A stretch of 64,000 nt of DNA, from contig JBGSJO010000050.1 in NCBI GenBank assembly GCA_041741895.1, positions 1 through 64,000 on the forward strand, written 5' to 3'. The notes beneath the pieces were generated by a model. It saw nothing but the letters and a program-made list of their open reading frames with translations, was not told the origin of the DNA and searched no databases. Source of the DNA: Allopontixanthobacter sp041741895. Its GTDB lineage: Bacteria > Pseudomonadota > Alphaproteobacteria > Sphingomonadales > Sphingomonadaceae. Positions 43,374 through 52,082 of this stretch are shown here, in pieces. The position numbers and the translations under genes are program-made. Positions within the stretch are counted from its first letter, which is position 1. The number at the start of each line of letters is the position of its first letter.

Positions 43374-43415
43374 GTCCGGACTTTGGAAGTGAACCCGCTA
43401 AACTCTGGTCCGGAC
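43374..43415. promoter_or_regulatory. paired GTCCGGAC palindromes upstream of the LuxR-type gene
   Basis: The perfect 8-bp palindrome GTCCGGAC occurs at 43374-43381 and 43408-43415, 34 bp apart, in the 99-bp spacer between the LuxR-type gene and the aminotransferase gene. Symmetry, pairing and position fit an operator, possibly for autoregulation. Confidence 0.4.
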
Positions 43416-43423
43416 GACCTGAG

Positions 43424-44635
43424 TCAATCCTCGGTTCCGGGGCTCCCATTATGGCCCAGAGACGCCAGATAACGCTTCACGTTGCGCGCCGCCTGCCGCA
43501 GCCGCTGTTCGTTTTCGACCATGGCAATCCGCACGAACCCTTCGCCCTCTTCGCCGTAACCGACACCGGGCGCAACGGCCACTTCGGCATGCAGCAGCAA
43601 TTGCTTCGAAAATTCGAGGCTGCCCATGGCCTTCAGCGCCGGGGGTAGCGGCGCCCAGGCAAACATCGATGCCGGGGGTGGCGGAATATCCCACCCGGCG
43701 CGGCCAAATGCCTCCACCATCACATCGCGGCGCTTATGATACAGCAGGCGGTTGCTTTCCACGATGTCCTGCGGACCGTTCAGCGCTGCGCAGGCCGCCG
43801 CCTGAATCGGCGTGAAAGCGCCGTAATCGAGATAGCTTTTCACCCGCGTCATGGCGGCAATCAGATCCCGGTTGCCCACCGCAAAGCCCATCCGCCATCC
43901 GGCCATGGAATAGGTCTTCGACATCGAGGTGAATTCGACTGCCACATCTTTCGCACCCTTGACCTGCATGATCGACGGCGTCGGATTACCATCGAAATAC
44001 AGTTCGGAATAGGCGAGGTCGGACAGAACCCAGACCTGGTTTTCCTTCGCCCAAGCCACCAGCCGTTCGTAAAATGCCAGATCGACCACTTCGGCGGTGG
44101 GATTGGAAGGATAATTGACCACCAGCACGCTGGGGCGCGGCACGGTATAGGCCATCGCGCTGTCCAGTGCGCGCCAGTATTCTTCATCCGGGGTCGTCGG
44201 CACCGACCGGATGGTGGCCCCGGCAATGATGAACCCGAAGGTGTGAATCGGATAGGACGGGTTGGGTGCCAGCACCACATCGCCCGGCGCGGTTATGGCA
44301 TTGGCCAGGCTAGCCAGCCCTTCCTTGGAACCCATGGTCACCACCACTTCTGTGGCGGGATCCAGATCGACCCCGAAACGGCGGCCATAATAATTCGCCT
44401 GCGCCTTGCGCAGTCCGGGAATTCCCTTGGACTGGGAATAGCCATGGGCGTTCGGCTTGCGCGCCACTTCGCATAATTTGTCGATCACATGGGCTGGTGG
44501 CGGCTGGTCGGGATTGCCCATTCCCAGATCGATAATGTCTTTCCCCGCCGCGCGCGCCGCTGCCCGCAAGCCGTTCACTTCGGCGATCACGTAGGGCGGC
44601 AGGCGCTTCATGCGGTAGAAATCGGTATCCATCAT
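43424..44635 (-). CDS. alaC: AlaC-type aminotransferase (class I/II)
   Basis: 403 residues, a fold-type I PLP enzyme. DLGMGNPDQPPPAHVIDKL is the AlaC/LL-diaminopimelate-aminotransferase-like substrate block. NYPSNPTAEVVD holds the Asn contact, and SMSKTYSMAGWRMGF carries the PLP-binding Lys. Members of this subgroup in proteobacteria mostly transaminate alanine and pyruvate; the name is given on that basis. The next visible Met (43 kb side) is not needed, as the family start MDTDFYRMKRLPPY begins at the first codons. Confidence 0.85.
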   Translation of the reverse strand: MMDTDFYRMKRLPPYVIAEVNGLRAAARAAGKDIIDLGMGNPDQPPPAHVIDKLCEVARKPNAHGYSQSKGIPGLRKAQANYYGRRFGVDLDPATEVVVTMGSKEGLASLANAITAPGDVVLAPNPSYPIHTFGFIIAGATIRSVPTTPDEEYWRALDSAMAYTVPRPSVLVVNYPSNPTAEVVDLAFYERLVAWAKENQVWVLSDLAYSELYFDGNPTPSIMQVKGAKDVAVEFTSMSKTYSMAGWRMGFAVGNRDLIAAMTRVKSYLDYGAFTPIQAAACAALNGPQDIVESNRLLYHKRRDVMVEAFGRAGWDIPPPPASMFAWAPLPPALKAMGSLEFSKQLLLHAEVAVAPGVGYGEEGEGFVRIAMVENEQRLRQAARNVKRYLASLGHNGSPGTED

Positions 44636-44787
44636 ATTCCTATGGTGCCGGCTGGTTGATTAGCGCCGGCGTTTGCGTGGCTGGTACAAAATACTCGTCC
44701 GGATATGCCGTGGAGCAATAAATGCATAGGTGCAATCGTAGCCGTTTGCCCATATAGTTTGTTCGAACCGCGGCGGCATACGATCGG

Positions 44788-46680
44788 ATGAAAACTGAAA
44801 TGGCAAAAAATGAGACCCCGGATAATCAATTTGCCGCGTTGATGAAGCTGCAGGCCCAACAGGCCCAAGCGTTTTTCGATCTGATGATGCCGGGCAATAT
44901 TGGCGGCGCGGGCGTTTCCGGTCCGGGCGTAGCGGAAGATAATTGGACGGGCCTGGCCGACAAGCTGCAGGCGATGTGGAATGAATTCCAGGCAGGCCAG
45001 ACCGCTGCGCCCAATCCGGTTGCGACCCTTATGGATCCGGCCGCATGGGCCGAATTGTCCAGAAACTGGCTGTCCCGGATGCCCTTGGGTGGGCCAACGC
45101 AGCAACAACGGCTGATCGAAGATTCCGCGCAATTGTGGCAGGCAGTACTGGGCCAATATACCAGCGGGCCTGACGGGGCGATCCAGGAAAACGCGGCGCC
45201 CGACCTGCCGCGCAAGGACCGCCGCTTTGCCGACCCCCGGTGGCAGCAACAGCCGCTGTTTGCCCTGATCCATCAGACCTATCTGATGATTCAGGAACAC
45301 CTGATCGCGATGGTTGACGAGGTCGAGGGGCTGGACGAGGCAAAGCGTGAACAATTGCGCTTCGCGACCAAGGGCATGATGGAAGCGCTGAGCCCGGCCA
45401 ATTTCCCGGCCACCAATCCGATTGTGCTGGAACGCACCTTGGAAAGCCGGGGCGAAAATCTGGTCAAGGGCATGGAACATTTGCTGGCCGACCTGAAGCG
45501 CGGCCAATTGACCCATACCGATCCGACCGCCTTCACCCTGGGCGAGAATATCGCAACCACTCCGGGCAAGGTGGTCCATGAAACGCCGCTATATCAATTG
45601 ATCCAGTATAGCCCGGTCACGCAAGATGTGCTGGCCGCCCCGCTGGTGATCTTCCCGCCGTGGATCAACCGGTTCTACATCCTCGATCTCAATCCCAAAA
45701 AGAGCTTTATCCGCTGGGCCGTCGAACAGGGCGTGACAACCTTTGTGGTCAGTTGGAAATCTGCCGACGCCTCCATGGCGGACATAGTGTGGGACGATTA
45801 TATCCTCGCCCAGATCGATGCGGTGGAACAGGTCCGCAAACGGCTGAAGGTACCTTGCGTCCACACCATCGGCTATTGTGTCGCGGGCACGACCCTGGCC
45901 GCGACGCTGGCAGTTCTGGCGCGGCGGGGCGAAGCGGACAAGATCAAGAGCGCGACGTTTTTCACCGCCCAGGTCGACTTCGAAAAGGCAGGGGAATTGC
46001 TCAATTTCGTCGATGACACGCAAATCGCCGCGCTCGATAATCTTTCCAGGGACGGCTATCTGGATGGCAGGGTGATGGCGGCAACGTTCAACATGCTGCG
46101 CGGGACCGATCTTGTCTGGAATTACGTGGTCAACAATTACCTGCTGGGCGAGGAATATCCCGCATTCGACATGCTTCACTGGAACGGCGATGTCACCAAT
46201 CTGCCCGGCAAGTGGCACAAGAGCTATCTGATCGACCTCTACCGCGACAACCGCCTGGTCAAACCCGATTCGCTCAGCGCCGATGGCACCCCGATCGATC
46301 TGCGGCTGGTCAAGACGCCGTGCTATATCCAGGCGGGCAAGGAAGACCATATCGCCCCTGCCGAAAGCGTGTGGCGGATTACCGAGCATTTTTCCGGTCC
46401 GATCCGGTTCGTGCTTGCCGGTTCGGGGCATATTGCCGGGGTGGTCAATCCGCCCGGCGCGGGGAAATACCAATATTGGCGCAACGATAAGGTCGTTTCC
46501 TCGCTCGAGGAATTCATCGCCGGGGCAACCGAACACAAGGGCAGCTGGTGGCCCGACTGGATCGAATGGATAAATGCGCAAGACAGCAAGAAAGTGCCCG
46601 CGAAAGGCCTAAGGAAGCCTGGCAGCAAGGGCGACAAGGTCATCGAAGATGCGCCCGGGCGTTACGTAATGCAACGTTAG
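44788..46680 (+). CDS. phaC: class I polyhydroxyalkanoate synthase
   Basis: Polymerises (R)-3-hydroxyacyl-CoA into PHA at the granule surface. 630 residues, normal for class I PhaC. The lipase-like box is GYCVAG with nucleophile Cys364; the Asp is Asp520 (GKEDHIAP) and the base His548 (GSGHIAG). The N-terminal ~180 residues carry the oligomerisation region typical of the family. ATG 44788 is used; a Met five codons in is possible. The phasin gene follows 140 bp downstream under its own regulated promoter. No phaA, phaB or phaR is in the window. Confidence 0.95.
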   Translation: MKTEMAKNETPDNQFAALMKLQAQQAQAFFDLMMPGNIGGAGVSGPGVAEDNWTGLADKLQAMWNEFQAGQTAAPNPVATLMDPAAWAELSRNWLSRMPLGGPTQQQRLIEDSAQLWQAVLGQYTSGPDGAIQENAAPDLPRKDRRFADPRWQQQPLFALIHQTYLMIQEHLIAMVDEVEGLDEAKREQLRFATKGMMEALSPANFPATNPIVLERTLESRGENLVKGMEHLLADLKRGQLTHTDPTAFTLGENIATTPGKVVHETPLYQLIQYSPVTQDVLAAPLVIFPPWINRFYILDLNPKKSFIRWAVEQGVTTFVVSWKSADASMADIVWDDYILAQIDAVEQVRKRLKVPCVHTIGYCVAGTTLAATLAVLARRGEADKIKSATFFTAQVDFEKAGELLNFVDDTQIAALDNLSRDGYLDGRVMAATFNMLRGTDLVWNYVVNNYLLGEEYPAFDMLHWNGDVTNLPGKWHKSYLIDLYRDNRLVKPDSLSADGTPIDLRLVKTPCYIQAGKEDHIAPAESVWRITEHFSGPIRFVLAGSGHIAGVVNPPGAGKYQYWRNDKVVSSLEEFIAGATEHKGSWWPDWIEWINAQDSKKVPAKGLRKPGSKGDKVIEDAPGRYVMQR

Positions 46681-46715
46681 CAACCTATCTGATTCAATAG
46701 CTTGTGCAATAAATG

Positions 46716-46773
46716 TTGCACTGCACAAAACCTCTTGACTTCGAAGCCAGGATGCCTATTTTGTGCAGTGCAA
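46716..46773. promoter_or_regulatory. PhaR-like operators flanking the phasin promoter
   Basis: TTGCACTGCACAA (46716-46728) and its exact reverse complement TTGTGCAGTGCAA (46761-46773) bracket the phasin promoter. One lies just before the -35 and the other overlaps the -10 and start region. TGCA-rich sites of this kind are bound by PhaR in Paracoccus and related bacteria. PhaR represses phasin genes until PHA granules titrate it. A further TTGTGCAATAAA lies at 46702-46713. Confidence 0.65.
46735..46762 (+). promoter_or_regulatory. sigma70-type promoter of the phasin gene
   Basis: TTGACT (46735-46740) and TATTTT (46757-46762) are separated by 16 bp. Transcription would begin around 46769, inside the downstream PhaR-like site, which explains repression. 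Confidence 0.6.
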
Positions 46774-46820
46774 CATAAAGGCGCCCGATTTGGGGCCAGC
46801 AAAGCACAAGGATCGATATC

Positions 46821-47636
46821 ATGGCAGATCAAGCCACGAGTAAAATTGATGTAGCTGCCGAGAAGGCATTTGCCGAAGCCGCCGCACAGACTGCAGAAGC
46901 CCGCAAGCCAGCGGCGGCCCCCGAAGTAGCGGCCAAGCCGGCGATTGCCGAAAAGGTTGCCGAAGCAGTTACTGCTCCGGCGCAGACCGCGAAGGTGGCG
47001 GCCAAGTCGGCGGCAAAGAAAGTCGCGGCGAAGAAATCCGTCGCCAAGAAGACCGCTGCGAAGCCGGTCGCTCGCAAGGCTGCACGTAAAGCAGCGCCGA
47101 AGACTTCACCGAAAGCCGACGTGAAAACCCGCAAGGCCGCGCCAGCGCAGACCCGGACAATCAAGACATCCACGCCAAAGGAAACAATCATGACCAAAGC
47201 AAAAGAAACCGCCATTGATTACACCGCACAGGTCAAGGAAGGTCTCGCCGACCTGCAGACCCGCGCCAAGACCGTTTACGAAAAGGGCACCGTGCTCGCT
47301 TCGGAAATGGGCGAATTCAGCAAGCACAATGTCGAAGCGATCGTCGAATCCGGCAAGATCCTCGCCACTGGCATGCAGGACCTGGCCAAGACCTATGTCG
47401 AAGAAGGCAAGGCTGCCGTTTCGACCCTGACTTCGGACGCCAAGGAAATCGCTGCGGTCAAGTCGCCGACCGAATTCATCCAGTTGCAGAGCCAGATCGC
47501 CAGCCGCAATTTCGACGCGACTGTCGCCAATGTTTCGAAGACCACCGAAGCATGGGTCAAGCTGGCCAATGAAGCTTTCGCGCCGATTTCCAGCCGCGTA
47601 AGTGTTGCCATGGACAAAGTCCGCAAGGCAGCCTGA
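46821..47636 (+). CDS. phaP: phasin with histone-H1-like N-terminal extension
   Basis: 271 residues. Residues 1-123 are rich in Ala, Lys and Pro with AAKK/VAKK repeats, like histone H1-type DNA-binding tails. Residues 124-271 are a phasin_2 domain (YTAQVKEGLADLQTRAKTVYEKG and SQIASRNFDATVANVSKT). Phasins coat PHA granules. A basic tail of this kind in PhaF/PhaM-like proteins ties granules to the nucleoid. A second ATG at 47190, exactly where the phasin domain starts, has its own ribosome-binding site, so two products are likely. The first start also has AAGGA upstream. Confidence 0.85.
   Translation: MADQATSKIDVAAEKAFAEAAAQTAEARKPAAAPEVAAKPAIAEKVAEAVTAPAQTAKVAAKSAAKKVAAKKSVAKKTAAKPVARKAARKAAPKTSPKADVKTRKAAPAQTRTIKTSTPKETIMTKAKETAIDYTAQVKEGLADLQTRAKTVYEKGTVLASEMGEFSKHNVEAIVESGKILATGMQDLAKTYVEEGKAAVSTLTSDAKEIAAVKSPTEFIQLQSQIASRNFDATVANVSKTTEAWVKLANEAFAPISSRVSVAMDKVRKAA
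47177..47192 (+). promoter_or_regulatory. internal ribosome-binding site and in-frame ATG
   Basis: AAAGGA (47177-47182), seven bases, then ATG at 47190 in the phasin frame. Initiation here gives a 148-residue phasin, a typical stand-alone size, without the basic extension. Confidence 0.55.
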
Positions 47637-47721
47637 ACCAGATGAACAGTGCCGGCAGCCTTGCTGCGCGGCGCCGAGAATTGCGTGAACAGGAAACTCT
47701 CTCCCTGGTTGACTACAGAAC

Positions 47722-47757
47722 GGGCTGAACGGAAATTTCCGTTCGGCCCGTTTCTTT
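47722..47757 (+). terminator. intrinsic terminator after phasin
   Basis: GGGCTGAACGGAAA and TTTCCGTTCGGCCC pair over 14 positions with one G-T, followed by GTTTCTTTT. It ends the phasin transcript about 85 bp after the stop codon. Confidence 0.8.
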
Positions 47758-47896
47758 TGCCCCTCCCCGCCTGCCCTGCCCCATCTGCCCTGCCCCGGCT
47801 GCAGGCTATTTTTGCGATGAAATGCAGCCCGGCGATAGAGATTAGTGCCCACGCCACCCTTGCGAAGTGCGGACGGCATACGATATTACCGATTAT

Positions 47897-48313
47897 ATGA
47901 AATTCGAACCTCCCACCTCCTCCTATCCGATTCACGCAGCCCCCCCTGCCAACCGGTGGGGCCGGAGCCTTGCCGCGGTCAGCGGGGGTGGCGAAAAAGA
48001 TGGCGGAAAGGATGGGGACGGCCAGGTTGGCGTGGTCACCAAGACCCAGACGAAAACCAAACAGCCCAGCATGTACAAGGTGCTGTTGCTGAATGATGAT
48101 TATACCCCGATGGAATTCGTGGTGATGGTCCTCAAGCGGTTCTTCAAGATGGACCTTGAACAGGCGACGCGGGTGATGCTGCATGTCCACCAGAAAGGTG
48201 TCGGCATCTGCGGCGTGTTTTCCTATGAAGTGGCCGAAACCAAAGTCAATCAGGTGATGGATTTCGCCCGGCAGAACCAGCATCCGCTGCAATGTACGCT
48301 GGAAAAAGCGTAA
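47897..48313 (+). CDS. clpS: ATP-dependent Clp protease adaptor ClpS
   Basis: 138 residues. ClpS binds N-degron substrates and delivers them to ClpAP. The core YKVLLLNDDYTPMEFVVMVLKRFFKMDLEQATRVMLHVHQKG has the Asn-Asp-Asp specificity pocket residues and the Met/Val gatekeepers. VAETKVNQVMDFARQNQHPLQCTLE completes it. The first ~57 residues are a Gly/Lys-rich flexible tail. ATG 47897 is used (MKFEPPTSS); a GTG ten codons earlier is less likely. No clpA follows here; lptF comes next. Confidence 0.9.
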   Translation: MKFEPPTSSYPIHAAPPANRWGRSLAAVSGGGEKDGGKDGDGQVGVVTKTQTKTKQPSMYKVLLLNDDYTPMEFVVMVLKRFFKMDLEQATRVMLHVHQKGVGICGVFSYEVAETKVNQVMDFARQNQHPLQCTLEKA

Positions 48314-48409
48314 GCGGGAAAACCGGTAATACCCCCCCACAGCAATCTGGGGCATGACCGCCAGCAATTTTCGCGCTAGAGGCAATGAACCAGTCTTTCG
48401 GACTGGCCC

Positions 48410-49693
48410 TTGGAAAGACTGGCAGGCGCCGAGCAAGTGTTCAATTTCATTCCCGCCATTGACCGGTACATCTTCCGGCTCGTGATTATCCCGATGTTGG
48501 GCGTGTTCGTGCTCGCCGCGTCGCTGCTGATCCTGGACAAGATGCTGCGTCTGTTCGATTTCGTGGCGACGGAAGGCGGGCCGGTCGGGGTGGTCTTCAA
48601 GATGCTCGCCAGCCTGATCCCCGAATATGCCAGCTTGGCGATCCCGCTGGGCCTGTTACTGGGCGTCCTGCTGGCGTTCCGCAAACTGGCCACCACCAGC
48701 GAGCTGGATGTGCTGCGCGCAGTAGGCCTGGGTTACGGCAGGTTGCTGCGGATTCCCTATGCGATCACCTTGATCCTGGTCGGGCTGAATGCCGCATTGG
48801 TATTTTATGTCCAGCCGATCAGCCGCTATTATTACGAACAACTCGATTATGACCTGCGGTCCGGCGCGTTGGGCGCATCGATCAAGGTGGGTGAATTCAC
48901 CACGCTGAAGGACCGGATGGCGCTGCGCATAGAGGAAAGCCGCAACGAAGGGCGGCAGCTGATCGGCATCTTCGCCCGGGTTGCCAATGACAAGGGGCAA
49001 GTGCTGTCGATCACCGCGCGCGAAGGGAATTTCCTGGCCACCAGCGACAATCCCAACACCATTATCCTGCGCCTGAACGACGGCACCATCGTACAGGATA
49101 TGGGCGGCGGCGAAGCAGGGGGGACACCTCGCGTACTCAGCTTCACGCGCCACGATTTGCCGATCGACCTGCCCGCAATCGAGGATTTTCGCCAGCGGGG
49201 AGATGCGGAGCGGGAATATATCCTGCCCGAATTGCTCAGCATTGGCTGGAGCCCGGAAAGCACTGAGCAGGTGCGCGATGCAAGCCAGGCCAGTTTCAAT
49301 TTCCGCATGGTGGAAGTGGTGATGATGCTGCTGATGCCGCTGCTCGCCGTAGCGCTGGCGATACCGCCCAAACGATCCACCTCTGCGCTGGGAGTATTCG
49401 TGTCGATCGTGATGGTGGTCGCCTATCACAAGATCAACCAATATGGGGAGGATTTCGCGGCGCTGGGCCGCGCCGATCCGGCGCTCGCTCTGTGGGGGCC
49501 ATTTGCCCTGTTCGCGATATTGATCATCTGGATGTATTACCGCGTAGCCTATGTCCCGGGCGGGCAGGCGATTGGCGCGCTGGAAACGGGTTCGGCCAAA
49601 TTGTCCAAGCAGATGCGAAAATTGTTCCGGCGCAAACGCCGCAAGTTTGAAGCAGAACAGGATTCCGGCCTTCCCCTTCAGGTGGCAGAATAG
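48410..49693 (+). CDS. lptF: LPS export permease LptF
   Basis: Up to 427 residues of the YjgP/YjgQ family: one half of the LptFG inner-membrane permease that extracts lipopolysaccharide. The N-terminal IDRYIFRLVIIPMLGVFVLAAS and a helix pair precede a periplasmic beta-jellyroll. The C-terminal MLLMPLLAVALAIPPKR holds the helix that couples to LptB. The start is uncertain: TTG 48410, or GTG 48437, which begins FNFIPAIDRYIF; neither has a strong ribosome-binding site. The C-terminal tail is long and basic. lptG follows after 3 bp, so they are co-translated. Confidence 0.85.
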   Translation: MERLAGAEQVFNFIPAIDRYIFRLVIIPMLGVFVLAASLLILDKMLRLFDFVATEGGPVGVVFKMLASLIPEYASLAIPLGLLLGVLLAFRKLATTSELDVLRAVGLGYGRLLRIPYAITLILVGLNAALVFYVQPISRYYYEQLDYDLRSGALGASIKVGEFTTLKDRMALRIEESRNEGRQLIGIFARVANDKGQVLSITAREGNFLATSDNPNTIILRLNDGTIVQDMGGGEAGGTPRVLSFTRHDLPIDLPAIEDFRQRGDAEREYILPELLSIGWSPESTEQVRDASQASFNFRMVEVVMMLLMPLLAVALAIPPKRSTSALGVFVSIVMVVAYHKINQYGEDFAALGRADPALALWGPFALFAILIIWMYYRVAYVPGGQAIGALETGSAKLSKQMRKLFRRKRRKFEAEQDSGLPLQVAE

Positions 49694-49696
49694 GCC

Positions 49697-50794
49697 ATGA
49701 AATTCGAATTCTTTCCTTCTCGCACGCTGACGGTTTATCTGTCCAAGCTGTTTTTCGTCCGCATTGTGGCGATGCTGGCAATCCTAGTGCTGGTCCTGAT
49801 GATGCTCGACCTGCTCAGCACCAGCGGCGATATTCTGGCGGTAGAGGGCAATGGGCAGGCACAATTATGGACCTATGTTACCTTGCGCGTGCCGCAATTG
49901 ATTGCCCGATTCCTGCCTTATTCGGTGCTGCTTGCAACGATTATCGCGCTGATCGGCCTTAATCAGAACAGCGAAGTTATCGCGATGAAGGCTGCGGGTC
50001 TTTCAGCGCATCAGGTGCTGGCGCCGCTGCTGTTAACCGCCGGGCTTATCTCGGTCGTCAGCTTTGCCTTCAATGAACGCGTTGTAACCCATGCCACCGC
50101 CACGCTCAGCGCATGGGAAGCCAATGATTTCGGCTCGGTCCCGCAGGATTCCGGCGTCAGATCGAATGTCTATCTGACCGATGGCGCAAATATCCTGACG
50201 GCGAATACGATCACCGGCAGCGGCGATGCGATGACCATGAACCGGGTTACGTTCTATCGGCGGGACGGGAAGGGCTTGCTGATCGAACAACTGCGTGCAG
50301 ATCGCGCGACCTATGCTGCGCCCGGTTGGCATTTAGCCGATGCAGTACGGTTCGATGTGGCGACCGCCGATACAACGATGGTCAAAGACCTGACCGTGGC
50401 CCAGGACATCACCCCTGCCCAGATCGAACTCAACACGATCAATGCCGATGCGCAAAGTTTCTGGAAACTGTCTGAATCCATCGCCGACTTCGAAGCTGCC
50501 GGGCGCCGTACAACGGAACTGAGGGCCAAATGGTGGCATAAGATATCAGGACCCTTGTCGGCATTCCTGATGCCCCTGCTCGGCGCAGTCGCAGCATTCG
50601 GGCTGGCACGGTCTGGCCAGTTATTCGTCCGCGCATTGATCGGGATGGGCCTGGGCTTTACCTATTTTGTGGTCGATAATGCAGCGCTGGCAATGGGGAA
50701 TTTCGGCGGATATCCACCATTTCTGGCGGCATGGGCACCGTTCTTCCTGTTCCTGCTGATCGGCGAAACGGTCTTGATCCGGACCGAGGAATAG
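49697..50794 (+). CDS. lptG: LPS export permease LptG
   Basis: 365 residues, the partner of LptF. The N-terminal FPSRTLTVYLSKLFFVRIVAMLAILVLVLMMLDLLSTSGDIL is the family hallmark, followed by a periplasmic domain. C-terminal helices WWHKISGPLSAFLMPLLGAVAAFGL contain the coupling region. ATG 49697 is used because it lies 3 bp after the lptF stop, with CAGGTGG in the end of lptF as a possible ribosome-binding site. The cognate LptB is not adjacent. The LptB-like ATPase at 3004 has altered catalytic loops and is probably not the housekeeping partner. Confidence 0.9.
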   Translation: MKFEFFPSRTLTVYLSKLFFVRIVAMLAILVLVLMMLDLLSTSGDILAVEGNGQAQLWTYVTLRVPQLIARFLPYSVLLATIIALIGLNQNSEVIAMKAAGLSAHQVLAPLLLTAGLISVVSFAFNERVVTHATATLSAWEANDFGSVPQDSGVRSNVYLTDGANILTANTITGSGDAMTMNRVTFYRRDGKGLLIEQLRADRATYAAPGWHLADAVRFDVATADTTMVKDLTVAQDITPAQIELNTINADAQSFWKLSESIADFEAAGRRTTELRAKWWHKISGPLSAFLMPLLGAVAAFGLARSGQLFVRALIGMGLGFTYFVVDNAALAMGNFGGYPPFLAAWAPFFLFLLIGETVLIRTEE

Positions 50795-50803
50795 ACTGCG
50801 CGT

Positions 50804-51889
50804 TCAGCGCGCCCGCATGGTGTTGCGTGCCAACCGGCCGACCAGCACGGCCAGCCCGGCATGATTGGCCCCGTCATAAGTCGAACCGGCACCCAAATTC
50901 GACGATAGCCGCCGATGTGCCTCGGCCAGCGAATGATATGGCACACTGGGCAGCAAATGATGCAGCGCATGATACCGCAGCCCCACCGGAGCCCAGATTT
51001 CGGCAATGATTCCCGGCGGCGGAACATTGACCGAATCCAGATATTGCGCGGTCACGGTCATCGGTTCGCCATCATTCTCCCACAAATGCGCCACCAACGT
51101 GCGCAATTGGTTGAGCACGGCGGTGAGAGAAAACACTGCCAGCGCAATCAGCAGCGGCCGCCAGCCGATGAAGTAGGTGCTGGCCAATAGCGCAATCGCC
51201 CAGAGTGATGCGCCTACTTCCTGCCAGAAAAACCGGCGGCGAAATTCATTCGCTGGCGGTCGGCGGCGGAAATCGGGATTGATGGACAGGGCGGAAAACC
51301 GCTCCCACACGAATTTGCGGATCGGCGGAATAATCAATCCGAGCGGGGTCAGGATGGCATAGCGGATCACGAGAGCCGGCGGGGCCAGCAGCGAAATCAG
51401 GATAAACACCGGCAGCGACCACGGCTTCATCAACGCCAGCGGCAGATATTCGGGATCTTCCACTGTGCCGTAGCGGGTCCGCGTATGGTGGATCGTGTGG
51501 ACCCCTTCATACATCAGCGATGGGGCAAGCATCGGAATCCCGATAAGCAGGTTCCAGACGGTGCGGAAACCCGGCAAGGCATTGCGATGGATATGCGACA
51601 ATTCGTGGATAAACAGCAGCGCACGGTACAACGCCAGCGCCGCAGCTATGCCAAGCAGGATGGCCAGCCAGGTGCTGTCCACCAGAATCGCGCCTGCCAG
51701 CGCGGCGTAACCCACACCAGCCGATGCCAGCATGTCCGGCCAGTAGATTCGCGGATTCGCCTCCACGATGTCCTTGGTCAGGTCACGCGCAGCGCGCAGC
51801 ATTGCCATGTCATCGGCAATCGCTTCGCGCAACGGGCCGGGTAATGGGGGCTGGGTTTCAGTCACTTTTGCTATGTCATGCGTGTTCAT
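50804..51889 (-). CDS. membrane fatty acid desaturase
   Basis: 361 residues with about four membrane helices. The three histidine boxes of the di-iron desaturase family are visible: HELSH near residue 95, HTIHH near 130 and HALHH near 308. It introduces a double bond in acyl lipids using oxygen and an electron donor; chain and position cannot be inferred. A role in membrane adaptation is likely. It is divergent from the GNAT-like gene at 52083, and nothing else is on its strand nearby. Confidence 0.85.
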   Translation of the reverse strand: MNTHDIAKVTETQPPLPGPLREAIADDMAMLRAARDLTKDIVEANPRIYWPDMLASAGVGYAALAGAILVDSTWLAILLGIAAALALYRALLFIHELSHIHRNALPGFRTVWNLLIGIPMLAPSLMYEGVHTIHHTRTRYGTVEDPEYLPLALMKPWSLPVFILISLLAPPALVIRYAILTPLGLIIPPIRKFVWERFSALSINPDFRRRPPANEFRRRFFWQEVGASLWAIALLASTYFIGWRPLLIALAVFSLTAVLNQLRTLVAHLWENDGEPMTVTAQYLDSVNVPPPGIIAEIWAPVGLRYHALHHLLPSVPYHSLAEAHRRLSSNLGAGSTYDGANHAGLAVLVGRLARNTMRAR

Positions 51890-52082
51890 GAAGAAATCCA
51901 GATTTCGATATCGCCAGCAAATAACACCTGGACCGTGGCGCTAAATCGCCTGCAGTGCAAATTTTTGATGAATTTGTGACCGTGATTGCGGAACGCCGGA
52001 CCAGAGATTGGAATTGCTGCCCGGCTTGACAAGCCCCGCATCGCACAGGAGACGAAAACGAAACCTGAACGGGAACCCTTTT

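Noticed and set aside
44632..45579. 315-codon minus-strand open frame
   Set aside because: Antisense to phaC, which has an intact catalytic triad on the plus strand.
47758..47805. C-rich tract with repeated CTGCCCTGCCCC
   Set aside because: Short imperfect repetition after a terminator with no further structure; probably compositional.
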